Counted from the stretch's first letter, positions 17,462-26,814 are shown. The stretch is DNA of 64,000 nt from an uncultured Lachnospiraceae bacterium (GCA_900549995.1 URQQ01000014.1:15083-79082); one strand, 5' to 3'. Numbers and translations are program-made. The notes: generated from the sequence alone by a model not told the origin.

Positions 17462-18649
17462 ATGATTTCAAAGAAGATGGAAAATATGGTAGCAAACAGT
17501 TCTGCGATCCGAGCAATGTTTGAGGAAGGCAACCGCCTTGCGAAAATTTACGGGGCAGAGAATGTATTTGACTTCAGTCTCGGCAATCCCAATGTTCCGG
17601 CGCCGGAAGCGGTGAAGAGCGCAATTAAGGAAATCTTGGATGATGAGGATCCGGTTCTTGTACATGGATATACGAACAGCAACGCAGGATACGAAGATGT
17701 CCGGAAAGCGGTTGCTGATTCACTGAATGAGAGATTCGGCACATCCTTTGCCGCAAATAATATCACAATGACCGTTGGAGCCGCAGGGGGACTGAATGTC
17801 ATTTTGAAGACACTGTTAAATCCTGGGGATGAGGTGATTGTGTTCGCGCCGTATTTTGGTGAGTACAGAAGTTATACATCCAATTATGACGGAGTTCTGG
17901 TAGAAATATCTCCTGACACTGAGACGTTTCAGGTAAAGCTTGACGAGTTTGAGCAGAAAATTACAGCGAAGACAAAAGCGGTCATCATCAATAATCCGAA
18001 CAATCCTACAGGGGTTGTATATTCCGAGGAGACGATTCAGAAACTGGCATCTATCATGGAAGCAAAGCAGGAAGAGCTGGGAACAGACATTTATCTGATC
18101 TCTGATGAGCCGTATCGTGAACTCGTGTATGACGGGGCATTTGTTCCATATCTTACAAAGTATTACAGAAACACAATTGTAGGCTATTCATTCAGTAAAT
18201 CCCTTTCTCTTCCGGGAGAGCGTATCGGATATCTTGTAATTCCGGATGAAGTAAAGGACAGTGAACTTGTGATCAACGCGGCAAATGTGGCGACGAGAAT
18301 TTTAGGTTTTGTCAATGCGCCGACACTGCAGCAGAAGATGGTGGCAAAATGTCTCAATGAAAAAACGGATATTTCCTATTACGACAGAAACCGGGAAACT
18401 CTTTATAATGGCCTGAAAGATTGCGGATTCGAGTGTATTAAGCCGGAAGGAGCTTTTTATCTGTTTGTGAAATCTCCGGTTGCCGATGAGAAAGCATTCT
18501 GCGCGAAGGCGAAAGAGTTTAACCTTCTGATTGTGCCGGGAAGCTCCTTTGCCTGCCCGGGATATGTGAGGCTTGCATACTGTGTGTCTTACGAGACGAT
18601 TGTAAATTCACTGCCGAAATTTAAAGAGCTTGCGAAAGAATACTTTTAA
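17462..18649 (+). CDS. PLP-dependent aminotransferase, class I/II
   Basis: A fold-type I aminotransferase of 395 aa with the NNPNNPTG loop (177-184), DEPYRE (215-220) and the PLP-binding K246 in SFSKSLSLPGERIGY. It belongs to the aspartate/alanine-type group; the amino donor cannot be named. The start has AAAGGAGAG upstream. A second PLP enzyme (HisC-like) follows 18 nt after the stop, so the pair is likely cotranscribed. Confidence 0.85.
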   Translation: MISKKMENMVANSSAIRAMFEEGNRLAKIYGAENVFDFSLGNPNVPAPEAVKSAIKEILDDEDPVLVHGYTNSNAGYEDVRKAVADSLNERFGTSFAANNITMTVGAAGGLNVILKTLLNPGDEVIVFAPYFGEYRSYTSNYDGVLVEISPDTETFQVKLDEFEQKITAKTKAVIINNPNNPTGVVYSEETIQKLASIMEAKQEELGTDIYLISDEPYRELVYDGAFVPYLTKYYRNTIVGYSFSKSLSLPGERIGYLVIPDEVKDSELVINAANVATRILGFVNAPTLQQKMVAKCLNEKTDISYYDRNRETLYNGLKDCGFECIKPEGAFYLFVKSPVADEKAFCAKAKEFNLLIVPGSSFACPGYVRLAYCVSYETIVNSLPKFKELAKEYF

Positions 18650-18667
18650 CTATACATAGAGGGATGA

Positions 18668-19729
18668 ATGATGAAAGCATTTGAACAAAATATAAGGAAA
18701 GTGGAACCGTATGTGCCTGGCGAACAGCCGCAGCGCAAGGTAATTAAATTAAATACAAATGAAAATCCTTATCCTCCGGCAAAGGGAGTAGAAAGGGCAC
18801 TGCGGGAACTGGATACAGACCGGATGAGACTGTATCCTGACCCTGCGGCCAGAGAACTGGTGAATGCACTGGCTGATTTTTACAGTGTAGACCCGGAGCA
18901 GGTTTTCGTAGGTGTCGGGTCCGACGATGTGCTGGCAATGTGTTTTCTCACCTTTTTCAATTCAGAGAAACCGATTTTCTTTCCGGAGACTTCGTATTCT
19001 TTCTATAAGGTTTGGGCGGAACTTTACAGAACCCCATATGAATGCATCAGCCTTACGGAAGACTTCCGGATCTGTCCGCAGGATTATTACAAAGAGAACG
19101 GGGGCGTGATTTTTCCAAATCCCAATGCGCCTACATCGGTGTATGAGTCGCTTGAGACGGTGGAAGATATCATCAGCCATAACCAGGATGTCATTGTCAT
19201 TGTAGATGAGGCATATATTGACTTCGCAGGAGAATCAGCCTTGAAACTCATAGATAAATATGATAATCTGATTGTTGTGCAGACTTTTTCAAAGGCACGT
19301 TCCATGGCCGGGATGAGAATCGGATATGCAATTTCAGGCAATAAGAAACTCATTTCCTATCTGAACGATGTGAAATATTCTTTTAACTCCTATACGATGG
19401 ATCTGACGTCGATTGTCTGCGGAGTAGAAGCTGTGAAGGACAGAGCTTATTTTGAAGAAACAGTTAAAAGGATTGTAGATACAAGAGAATGGGCCAAAGA
19501 GGAGTTGAGGGAACTGGGATTTGTATTTCCCGAGCCAAAGGCCAATTTTATCTTTGCGTCACATCCTGAATATAGTGCAGAAGAGTTATTCAAAGCATTG
19601 AAAGAACATGATATTTTCGTCCGGTACTTTGGGTCGGGCAGGACAAAGAATTATCTGCGCATTACTATTGGTACACCCGAAGAGATGGAACAGCTGTTTT
19701 CATTCCTCCGGGATTACATGAAAAAATAA
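18668..19729 (+). CDS. hisC: Histidinol-phosphate aminotransferase-like protein
   Basis: HisC transfers an amino group from glutamate to imidazole-acetol phosphate in histidine synthesis. The 353-aa protein begins with a family LNTNENPYPP block and has DEAYIDF (180-186), PLP-lysine K209 in TFSKARSMAGMRIGY, and an FVRYFG stretch near the end. No other his genes are nearby, so it could serve aromatic or other amino acids. GAGGGATGA precedes the start. Confidence 0.8.
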   Translation: MMKAFEQNIRKVEPYVPGEQPQRKVIKLNTNENPYPPAKGVERALRELDTDRMRLYPDPAARELVNALADFYSVDPEQVFVGVGSDDVLAMCFLTFFNSEKPIFFPETSYSFYKVWAELYRTPYECISLTEDFRICPQDYYKENGGVIFPNPNAPTSVYESLETVEDIISHNQDVIVIVDEAYIDFAGESALKLIDKYDNLIVVQTFSKARSMAGMRIGYAISGNKKLISYLNDVKYSFNSYTMDLTSIVCGVEAVKDRAYFEETVKRIVDTREWAKEELRELGFVFPEPKANFIFASHPEYSAEELFKALKEHDIFVRYFGSGRTKNYLRITIGTPEEMEQLFSFLRDYMKK

Positions 19730-19743
19730 GAGGAGTTTAATTT

Positions 19744-20259
19744 ATGGCAGAATCATTGGTGAACTGGTTTATCGGTGCACTGGGGGGAAAAATTGGCAAA
19801 GAGGCAATTGTGTTTATCATTTCCATGGTTCCGATTCTGGAGCTCCGCGGCGGACTTTTAGCTGCCGGGCCGGCGCTTCTGAATATCGATCAGTGGAAGG
19901 CGATCCCGATTTGTATCATTGGCAATCTGATCCCGATTCCATTTATCCTTTTGCTGATCACAAAGATCTTTGACTGGATGAAGGGAACAAGGAAATTAAA
20001 ACCAATCGTAGAGAAACTGGAAGCAAAAGCGATGAGCAAAAGTGACAGAATCGGAAAATATGAATTCTGGGGTCTTGTGCTCTTTGTGGGAATTCCGCTT
20101 CCAGGTACCGGTGCATGGACAGGGGCACTGATTGCATCCCTGCTTGGCATAAGATTCAGGAAAGCATTTCCTGCGATCGTACTCGGAGTGCTGCTGGCAT
20201 CCGTGATTATGACAATATTGTCCTATACAATTTTAGGATCCATCATAGGGCACGTTTAA
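19744..20259 (+). CDS. COG2426-type small multidrug export family membrane protein
   Basis: A 171-aa hydrophobic protein with four or five helices. The conserved SMVPILELRGG near residue 28 and GIPLPGTGAWTGAL near 119 match the Sm_multidrug_ex family. The family name comes from one early report and transport function is unproven. It follows the HisC-like gene by 14 nt. Confidence 0.8.
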   Translation: MAESLVNWFIGALGGKIGKEAIVFIISMVPILELRGGLLAAGPALLNIDQWKAIPICIIGNLIPIPFILLLITKIFDWMKGTRKLKPIVEKLEAKAMSKSDRIGKYEFWGLVLFVGIPLPGTGAWTGALIASLLGIRFRKAFPAIVLGVLLASVIMTILSYTILGSIIGHV

Positions 20260-20280
20260 AAATTACTCTCTGGCAGCTGA

Positions 20281-20302
20281 GTGCCCCGCAAAGCGGGAGC
20301 AC
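20281..20302 (+). terminator. GC-rich hairpin after the export-family gene
   Basis: GTGC-CCCGC (20281-20289) pairs with GCGGG-A-GCAC (20293-20302) around AAA, with one bulge. No T run follows, so intrinsic termination is uncertain. The rest of 20260-20451 shows no gene. Confidence 0.35.
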
Positions 20303-20451
20303 GCAGATGACAGGAATGAATTTTCAAATAAGCCCCAGGTTAGACTGGAAGAAAAGGTCTCGGATGTATGAAAAGTGATAAAACTTTTGCGCATTCTGAG
20401 GCCTTTGTTTGTTATAAAAGAAAAAAGATGCATAGACAGGAGGTTATGGAT

Positions 20452-21294
20452 ATGGAATTCAGTCATGAACTGGTCATCCCGAATGAGGATCTTCCATTTC
20501 GGATGTTTATTTTCGAAGGAAAAGATGGGGGCTATGTGAGAGAAAAACACTGGCACCGGTCAATTGAGATTTTTGCTGTGTTTGAAGGCGATATCGAATT
20601 TTTCATAAATTCAGAAGAATATCATCTGTTACCCGGTGACTTTATACTTGTGAATTCCAATGAAATCCACTCCATCAGAGCACCGCGCACAAATCAGACG
20701 ATTGTGCTGCAGATTCCGCTGAAAGTATTTGAAAAATACTATACAGGGGAACAGTTTATCCGGTTTTCGCACAGTTCAAGAATACAGGATGACCAGGTAA
20801 CACAGCTGATTGCCTCCATGTACCGTACATACGGGGCGAAACAGTGTGGATACGAGCTGAAGGTGCAGAGTGAGTTTTTTATGCTTGTCTATCTTCTTGT
20901 CACAAAATACCGCGAAACAAAAGTAAATCCTGATATCCTCAGATATAACAAAAAGTTGAACCGCCTTTCTACAATTACAGCTTATATCCGTGATAATTAT
21001 ACAAAAGAAATGTCTCTCGAGAGTCTGGCAGAGATTTTCGGTTATTCACCGGCGTATTTGTCGAGGATGTTTCAAAAGTACGCAAAAATAAATTATAAAA
21101 CATACCTTCAGGATATCCGTGTGGAGTATGCATACAAAGAACTGGCCAATACAGATAACACGATCAGCGACATCGCCGTGAATAATGGGTTTCCTAACAG
21201 TAAAGCGTTCTCAAAGGCATTTAAGGCGAAGTACGGATATCTTCCGAGTGAATACCGGAAAAATAGAAAAAGACAAAAAAGTGACATTGATTAG
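20452..21294 (+). CDS. AraC-family transcriptional regulator (cupin plus two HTH)
   Basis: An N-terminal cupin (KHWHRSIEIFAVFEG, LLPGDFILVNSNEIHS) should bind a sugar. The C-terminal AraC domain has two helix-turn-helix units (MSLESLAEIFGYSPAYLSRMF and ISDIAVNNGFPNSKAFSKAFK). The start ATG 20452 lies 8 nt after AGGAGG; the ATG at 20446 is only 2 nt from it. It precedes a DUF4867-isomerase-kinase operon in the same direction and is the likely regulator of it. Confidence 0.88.
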   Translation: MEFSHELVIPNEDLPFRMFIFEGKDGGYVREKHWHRSIEIFAVFEGDIEFFINSEEYHLLPGDFILVNSNEIHSIRAPRTNQTIVLQIPLKVFEKYYTGEQFIRFSHSSRIQDDQVTQLIASMYRTYGAKQCGYELKVQSEFFMLVYLLVTKYRETKVNPDILRYNKKLNRLSTITAYIRDNYTKEMSLESLAEIFGYSPAYLSRMFQKYAKINYKTYLQDIRVEYAYKELANTDNTISDIAVNNGFPNSKAFSKAFKAKYGYLPSEYRKNRKRQKSDID

Positions 21295-21419
21295 CCAAAT
21301 TTTTGGTCGATAATAATAAAAAAAGCTGATAAAATTACCTCATGAGAAACAAAGTAGACAAAGAGGGAAAGAAAGTTAGAAATAACTGCTTTCCCAGGCA
21401 ATCTCCAGGAGGTAGGAAA

Positions 21420-22037
21420 ATGGAAATTCAAAAGGTGACGGATCCATCGTTTGGAAAGTATGGAAAAGTGCTGGAAGGATATGATACCGGGAGGCTCTTA
21501 AAGGAAATGGAACACACACCGCTTCCGGGCGATGTGATCTATGTGCCGTCGGTCGAGGAACTGGAAGCACTTCCGGTTGCAAAAGAGCTGAGAGACAGGG
21601 CATACGGTGGGCTTCCGATTCAGATTGGATTCTGTAACGGTAATAACAAGAAATTAAATGCTCTCGAATACCACAGATGCTCAGAAGTCAATATCGCAGT
21701 GACGGACTTGATACTTCTGATTGGAATGCAGCAGGACATTGCGCCAGACTATACATATGACACTGCAAAAGTAGAAGCCTTTCTTGTTCCGGCAGGCACC
21801 GTGATTGAAGTTTATGCGACAACACTTCACTATGCGCCGTGTACAGCGGCAGAAGGTGGATTCCGCTGTGTTGTAGTGCTGCCTCAGGGAACGAACACAG
21901 ACCTGGATGCAGAATACGATATTTCAACAGAGGATCAGCTTTTGACAATGAAGAACAAATGGTTGATTGCTCATGAAGAAGCTGGAATTGAAGGTGCATT
22001 TAACGGTTTGAGAGGAACAAATATAACTTTAGAATAA
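21420..22037 (+). CDS. DUF4867 family protein
   Basis: A 205-aa cupin-like protein beginning MEIQKVTDPSFGKYGKV; it contains LEYHRCSEVNIAVTDLILLIG and EVYATTLHYAPC, whose His/Glu pattern could coordinate a metal. The family is unassigned; similar cupin-like proteins act as sugar isomerases. Here it is directly upstream of a FucI/AraA-like isomerase and a xylulokinase, so a role in the same sugar pathway is inferred. CAGGAGG precedes the ATG; the longer frame upstream is not supported. Confidence 0.75.
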   Translation: MEIQKVTDPSFGKYGKVLEGYDTGRLLKEMEHTPLPGDVIYVPSVEELEALPVAKELRDRAYGGLPIQIGFCNGNNKKLNALEYHRCSEVNIAVTDLILLIGMQQDIAPDYTYDTAKVEAFLVPAGTVIEVYATTLHYAPCTAAEGGFRCVVVLPQGTNTDLDAEYDISTEDQLLTMKNKWLIAHEEAGIEGAFNGLRGTNITLE

Positions 22038-22061
22038 GAAAAAATTCAGGAGGATAATAGA

Positions 22062-23546
22062 ATGAACAACATGCCAAAAGTAAAACTTGGAATTGTAGCA
22101 GTCAGCAGAGACTGTTTCCCGGAAAGCTTGTCTGTATCAAGAAGAGAAGCACTTGTGAAAGCCTATACAGAAAAATACGGTGATGCGGATATTTATGAAT
22201 GTCCGGTATGTATCGTAGAGAGTGAAATCCATATGGTACAGGCTCTGGAAGACATCAAGAATGCAGGATGTAACGCACTTTGTGTATATCTTGGCAACTT
22301 TGGACCGGAGATCGCAGAGACATTGCTTGCGAAACACTTTGACGGACCGAAAATGTTCGTTGCAGCAGCAGAAGAAAGCGGTGATAACCTCTGCCAGGGA
22401 CGTGGAGATGCATACTGCGGAATGCTCAATGCGAGCTATAATCTGAAACTGCGCAACATCAAAGCTTATATCCCGGAATATCCGGTAGGAAACGCCGAAG
22501 AATGTGCAGACATGATTCATGAATTCCTTCCAGTTGCCCGCGCAGTTGTTGGACTTGCGAGCTTAAAGATCATCAGCTTTGGACCGCGTCCGCTGAATTT
22601 CCTTGCTTGTAACGCTCCGATCAAACAGCTTTATAATCTGGGAGTCGAAATTGAGGAGAACTCAGAGCTTGATTTATTCGAGGCGTTCAATAAACATGCA
22701 GGGGATGAAAGAATTCCTGCAGTTGTAAAAGAGATGGAAGAGGAACTTGGCGCAGGCAACAAGAAGCCGGAGATCCTTGAAAGACTTGCTCAGTATGAGA
22801 TTACATTGAAAGACTGGGTAGAAGAGCACAAAGGTTACAGAGAATATGTGGCAATCGCAGGAAAATGCTGGCCGGCATTCCAGACACAGTTTGGATTTGT
22901 GCCATGTTATGTAAACAGCCGTCTGACAGCGCAGGGGATTCCGGTGTCCTGTGAAGTGGATATCTACGGAGCATTGAGCGAATTTATCGGAACAGTGATC
23001 AGCGAGGATACGGTAACACTGCTTGATATTAACAATACTGTACCGAATGACATGTACGAATCAGATATCAAAGGAAAATTCGATTACACACAGAAAGATA
23101 CATTCATGGGCTTCCATTGTGGAAATACAGCGTCCAGCAAACTTTCTTTCTGTGAGATGAAGTATCAGATGATCATGGCAAGAGCACTTCCGGAAGAAGT
23201 AACACAGGGAACACTGGAAGGAGATATCATTCCTGGAGATATCACATTCTACAGACTTCAGAGTACGGCAGACTGTCAGCTGCGTGCTTATATTGCACAG
23301 GGCGAAGTGCTTCCGGTTGCGACACGTTCTTTCGGAGGAATCGGTATTTTCGCAATTCCGGAGATGGGAAGATTCTACCGTCACGTGCTGATCGAAGGAA
23401 ACTACCCGCATCACGGAGCAGTTGCATTCGGAAATCACGGAAAAGCATTATATGAAGTATTCAAATATATTGGCGTGGATGTGGAGGAAATCGGATACAA
23501 CCAGCCAAAAGGTGTCAGATATAAGACAGAGAATCCTTTTGCTTAA
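22062..23546 (+). CDS. L-fucose/L-arabinose isomerase family protein
   Basis: A 494-aa aldose-ketose isomerase of the FucI/AraA fold. The N-terminal part contains GNFGPEIAETLLAK, the middle GLASLKIISFGPRP, and the C-terminal region the metal- and substrate-binding FMGFHCGNT and HGAVAFGNHGKALYE stretches. It is closer to the FucI-related group than to classic AraA; the sugar is not identifiable. CAGGAGG precedes the ATG. The operon partner is a xylulokinase, so the product is probably a ketopentose. Confidence 0.82.
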   Translation: MNNMPKVKLGIVAVSRDCFPESLSVSRREALVKAYTEKYGDADIYECPVCIVESEIHMVQALEDIKNAGCNALCVYLGNFGPEIAETLLAKHFDGPKMFVAAAEESGDNLCQGRGDAYCGMLNASYNLKLRNIKAYIPEYPVGNAEECADMIHEFLPVARAVVGLASLKIISFGPRPLNFLACNAPIKQLYNLGVEIEENSELDLFEAFNKHAGDERIPAVVKEMEEELGAGNKKPEILERLAQYEITLKDWVEEHKGYREYVAIAGKCWPAFQTQFGFVPCYVNSRLTAQGIPVSCEVDIYGALSEFIGTVISEDTVTLLDINNTVPNDMYESDIKGKFDYTQKDTFMGFHCGNTASSKLSFCEMKYQMIMARALPEEVTQGTLEGDIIPGDITFYRLQSTADCQLRAYIAQGEVLPVATRSFGGIGIFAIPEMGRFYRHVLIEGNYPHHGAVAFGNHGKALYEVFKYIGVDVEEIGYNQPKGVRYKTENPFA

Positions 23547-23578
23547 ACAGCGAATGAAAATGAAACCACTTATTCAGG

Positions 23579-23604
23579 GCGCGGCGTAAACTGCCGCGCT
23601 TTTA
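23579..23604 (+). terminator. Terminator between isomerase and xylulokinase
   Basis: GCGCGGC (23579-23585), 7-nt loop, GCCGCGC (23593-23599) followed by TTTTAT. It lies inside the sugar operon and would reduce kinase expression relative to the isomerase, or mark separate control. Confidence 0.75.
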
Positions 23605-23641
23605 TCAAATAAATTCCGTCAAAATGAAGGAGGAAACATAA

Positions 23642-25114
23642 ATGTTATACATAGGTGTTGATTTAGGTACATCCGCAGTAAAATTATTATTGATGGATGA
23701 GAAGGGGGAACTCAAAAAGATCGTATCGAAAGAATACCCGCTTTTCTTCCCGCATCCGGGCTGGTCAGAGCAAAATCCAAAAGACTGGTATGAAAAATCA
23801 GTGGAAGGAATCAAGGAACTGACAGCAGATTGCGACAAGAGCCAGGTGGCGGGAATCAGTTTCGGAGGACAGATGCACGGACTTGTGATTCTTGACAAAG
23901 ACGATAATGTCATCCGTCCGGCAATTCTCTGGAATGATGGGAGAACAACGAAGGAGACAGATTATCTTAATAACGTTATTGGAAAAGAAAAGCTTTCTGA
24001 GTATACTGCAAATATTGCATTTGCAGGATTCACAGCCCCCAAAATACTGTGGGTGAAGGAAAATGAGCCGGAGAATTTCGCTAAAATAGAAAAAATCATG
24101 CTGCCAAAAGATTACCTTGCCTACAAGCTTTCAGGCACCTTCTGTTCAGAAATGTCAGATGCATCGGGAATGCTTCTGTTAGATGTCAAGAACCGCTGCT
24201 GGTCCGGGGAAATGATGGAAATCTGTGGGATTAAAGAGGAGCAGCTTCCAAAGTTATATGAAAGCTATGATGTTGTGGGAACACTGAAAAAAGAGGTGGC
24301 ATCAGAACTTTCACTGCCGGAGAGTGTAAAAGTAATTGCAGGTGCCGGTGACAATGCAGCGGCAGCAGTCGGAACCGGAACTGTCGGTGACGGGATGTGT
24401 AATATCTCTCTCGGTACTTCAGGGACGATCTTTATATCCAGCAAAAATTTCGGGGTGGATGAGAATAATGCTCTTCACTCATTCGCGCATTCTGATGGGC
24501 ACTATCATCTGATGGGATGTATGCTGAGTGCGGCTTCCTGCAATAAATGGTGGATGGATGAGATCTTACAGACAAAAGAGTATGGAAAAGAGCAGAGCAA
24601 TATCAAAAAGCTGGGAGAAAACCAGGTGTTCTATCTTCCATATCTGATGGGAGAGCGATCCCCTCACAACGATCCGAAAGCGAGAGCTACATTCATTGGC
24701 ATGACGATGGATACTTCAAGGGAAGACATGACACAGGCGGTTCTGGAAGGGGTAGCATTTGCGCTTCGTGATTCACTGGAAGTGGCAAGAAGCCTTGGAA
24801 TTCAGATCGAAAGAACAAAGATCTGCGGCGGTGGGGCGAAGAGCCTGCTCTGGAAACAGATCATCGCAAATGTAATGAATCTGAAAGTAGATGTTATCGA
24901 AAGCGAAGAGGGACCGGCACTCGGCGGTGCAATGCTGGCCGCAGTCGGATGCGGAGAGTACGTAAGTGTGGAAGCGGCTGCAGAGGCACTCGTCCATGTG
25001 GTGGATACCGTGGAGCCGACACAGGAGCTTGTAGATAAATACGAAGAAAGATACCAGAAATTCAAGAAAATTTATCCGACAGTGAAAGGCCTGTTCCAGG
25101 AACTGGCCAGATAG
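23642..25114 (+). CDS. xylB: Xylulokinase (FGGY family)
   Basis: It phosphorylates D-xylulose (or a related ketopentose) to feed the pentose phosphate pathway. The 490-aa protein has GVDLGTSAVK at the N-terminus, GISFGGQMHGLV, WNDGRT, the GAGDNAAAAVGTG ATP/Mg region and a C-terminal GGGAKSLLWKQI block. These match XylB well. AAGGAGG precedes the ATG. It ends before a clear terminator at 25156. Confidence 0.88.
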   Translation: MLYIGVDLGTSAVKLLLMDEKGELKKIVSKEYPLFFPHPGWSEQNPKDWYEKSVEGIKELTADCDKSQVAGISFGGQMHGLVILDKDDNVIRPAILWNDGRTTKETDYLNNVIGKEKLSEYTANIAFAGFTAPKILWVKENEPENFAKIEKIMLPKDYLAYKLSGTFCSEMSDASGMLLLDVKNRCWSGEMMEICGIKEEQLPKLYESYDVVGTLKKEVASELSLPESVKVIAGAGDNAAAAVGTGTVGDGMCNISLGTSGTIFISSKNFGVDENNALHSFAHSDGHYHLMGCMLSAASCNKWWMDEILQTKEYGKEQSNIKKLGENQVFYLPYLMGERSPHNDPKARATFIGMTMDTSREDMTQAVLEGVAFALRDSLEVARSLGIQIERTKICGGGAKSLLWKQIIANVMNLKVDVIESEEGPALGGAMLAAVGCGEYVSVEAAAEALVHVVDTVEPTQELVDKYEERYQKFKKIYPTVKGLFQELAR

Positions 25115-25155
25115 CGTGTGACACTGATCTAGAGGACAATAAAAATAAATTTTTC

Positions 25156-25190
25156 CCGCCAGCCGGTAAATGGCTGGCGGTTGTTTCTTT
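25156..25190 (+). terminator. Terminator after xylB
   Basis: CCGCCAGCC (25156-25164), 7-nt loop, GGCTGGCGG (25172-25180), then a T-rich tail. Confidence 0.85.
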
Positions 25191-25228
25191 TTTACAATAT
25201 ATGTACATATATCAATAAAGTTCAGGAT

Positions 25229-25978
25229 TTACTCCCCATAAAGCCATCGGTTCTCCATGCGCTGAAAGACGGCATAGTCATCATCATACCGGATATCGTG
25301 GAAGGTGCGGGAAGATCTGGCGGGTGTTCCTGATGTTTCAAAATCAGGAATTTCACAACAGCGGCAGTGATTGCTGATGGAGTTATAAAGAGTCTGTCCG
25401 CAGAAATCACAGGTTTTCACACTGCAGATAAACCGTTTTTGCATTGGATCATAAAAATGATCATAGAATGCTTTATCAAGGCCCGTCATCCGAAGTCCGT
25501 TGTGCTGTATATTCCGGTGCCATGACTGATAGTGTTCGAATGCAATGCGGGAGGCTTCGTCTGAAAGCTGAAACATCTGTGCGACATCCCGCGGAGTTTT
25601 TAAGCCGCAGTAGTGGATTGCCATGCAGGGAGCGAGAAGACAGCTGGCGAAATAGTTTGCCTCCATCTCATTATCTTTCGTGTCTTTCGTATGGCCAAGA
25701 ACATGATGACCGAGTTCATGGGCGAGAGAGAAGCGAATTCTCCGGGATGGTTTTTCATCGTTGTACGCTATAATCCGATGCGTTCCGTCGCGGAAAGATT
25801 CATCAGAATATTCATGACACATCTGGTATAATTCTTCGCTTTGCAGTTTTACTTTCTGATAAGTGACCACTGAATAGCCATATTGGTCAAGCAGGTCAAA
25901 ACAGTCAATTGGAAATGTCTTAATGCGGCAGGTAATAAATACATTCAGAACATTCTTCAGTATATTTTCTCTGTTCAA
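25229..25978 (-). CDS. ImmA/IrrE-family metallopeptidase with C-terminal zinc ribbon
   Basis: The N-terminal domain has the zinc-protease HELGH (87-91) and downstream NEMEANYFASCLLAP, with the third ligand Glu, as in ImmA and IrrE, which cleave or inactivate HTH repressors. A Cys-rich tail (CDFCGQ...CRCC, about 190-212) adds a zinc-ribbon-like module. The 249-aa length exceeds the minimal family. The start codon is TTG with AGGA about 9 nt upstream. It follows the HTH gene at 25994-26326 by 15 nt, so that regulator is its likely substrate. Confidence 0.82.
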   Translation of the reverse strand: MNRENILKNVLNVFITCRIKTFPIDCFDLLDQYGYSVVTYQKVKLQSEELYQMCHEYSDESFRDGTHRIIAYNDEKPSRRIRFSLAHELGHHVLGHTKDTKDNEMEANYFASCLLAPCMAIHYCGLKTPRDVAQMFQLSDEASRIAFEHYQSWHRNIQHNGLRMTGLDKAFYDHFYDPMQKRFICSVKTCDFCGQTLYNSISNHCRCCEIPDFETSGTPARSSRTFHDIRYDDDYAVFQRMENRWLYGE

Positions 25979-25993
25979 TTCTAATTTCGTCCT

Positions 25994-26326
25994 TTAAGTC
26001 AGATCAATTTCGGACAGAAGTTTGATCAGGCGCATTTTCTGTTCCGTAGAGAACGTTTTTCCGTTTCTCGCAATCAGCTGCTCAACATCTTCATAAGAAG
26101 GTTCCGCTTTTACAGGTGATTTTTCATCTGCCATTTCTTTGAGTTCTTCGATGGTTATCCCAAGATTTCTGCAGATCAGGTCAATATTGTTTACACTTGC
26201 CCGTCCGACTCCGTTTTTTAATATAGTATAAAGGGTACTTTCCGGAATTTTACATTTCTGGGCAAATGAGCGGATGGAGAATCCTCGTTCTTTGATCAGT
26301 TTTTCCAGAATTTTTGCTTCTTTCAT
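25994..26326 (-). CDS. XRE-family HTH regulator, partner of the ImmA/IrrE peptidase
   Basis: A 110-aa protein with an N-terminal helix-turn-helix (SIRSFAQKCKIPESTLYTIL) and a C-terminal tail containing FSTEQKMRLIKLLSE. That tail recurs in the regulator at 26870-27193. Start ATG 26326 is supported by GGAG upstream; an in-frame TTG at 26341 is less likely. It diverges from a promoter at 26424 and probably represses itself and the small gene at 26570. Regulation by proteolysis is inferred from the adjacent peptidase. Confidence 0.8.
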   Translation of the reverse strand: MKEAKILEKLIKERGFSIRSFAQKCKIPESTLYTILKNGVGRASVNNIDLICRNLGITIEELKEMADEKSPVKAEPSYEDVEQLIARNGKTFSTEQKMRLIKLLSEIDLT

Positions 26327-26408
26327 ATATTCACACTCCAATTATTTCGACATATTACTATCATTATATGCGAAAAATCGTAGAAAGTAAACATGATAAT
26401 TGCGGAAT

Positions 26409-26482
26409 ACCGTATAAAAAGCATTGACATATTTTGGAATGCCGAGTATAGTATAAATATAGTTTACGGATTACAGTAAACA
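26409..26482 (+). promoter_or_regulatory. Strong promoter with repeat operators upstream of the 78-aa gene
   Basis: TTGACA (26424-26429), 17-nt spacer, TATAGT (26447-26452). A near repeat GGAATACCG / GGAATGCCG lies before and within the spacer, and GTTTAC-8 nt-GTAAAC forms a dyad just after the -10 box. These suit binding by the divergent XRE regulator. Confidence 0.55.
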
Positions 26483-26569
26483 CGCCCTTTAAAACAAACA
26501 AATGTTCGATAAATAAAATATAGCATGTTTTAAGAGGAGTGTCAACGGAAAAAGACGGGAGGATGCAAA

Positions 26570-26806
26570 ATGGAGATGTTTGAATTTACAGATGCGGTAG
26601 ATGACGCGGTGCAGCAGGCTGAGATTATCGAGAGTACCGCACAGGCAATATATGATGCAAGGCAATATGGTCCAAATACAATACAGACATATCAGAAAGG
26701 GCTGTATGGGGTGATCCAATCGATGATTTTATTAAAAAAAGATCTTGCACAAATCAGAGATGATACATATGGATGCAGAGAAGGAACAGATGGGACAGAA
26801 GTGTAA
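26570..26806 (+). CDS. Small hypothetical protein
   Basis: A 78-aa acidic, largely helical protein (VDDAVQQAEIIESTAQAIYDARQYGP). No family recognised. It has GGAGG upstream of the ATG and a strong promoter 120 nt upstream, so expression is likely. It diverges from the XRE-ImmA pair and converges on another XRE gene through a hairpin. Confidence 0.6.
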   Translation: MEMFEFTDAVDDAVQQAEIIESTAQAIYDARQYGPNTIQTYQKGLYGVIQSMILLKKDLAQIRDDTYGCREGTDGTEV

Positions 26807-26814
26807 ACGTATGT

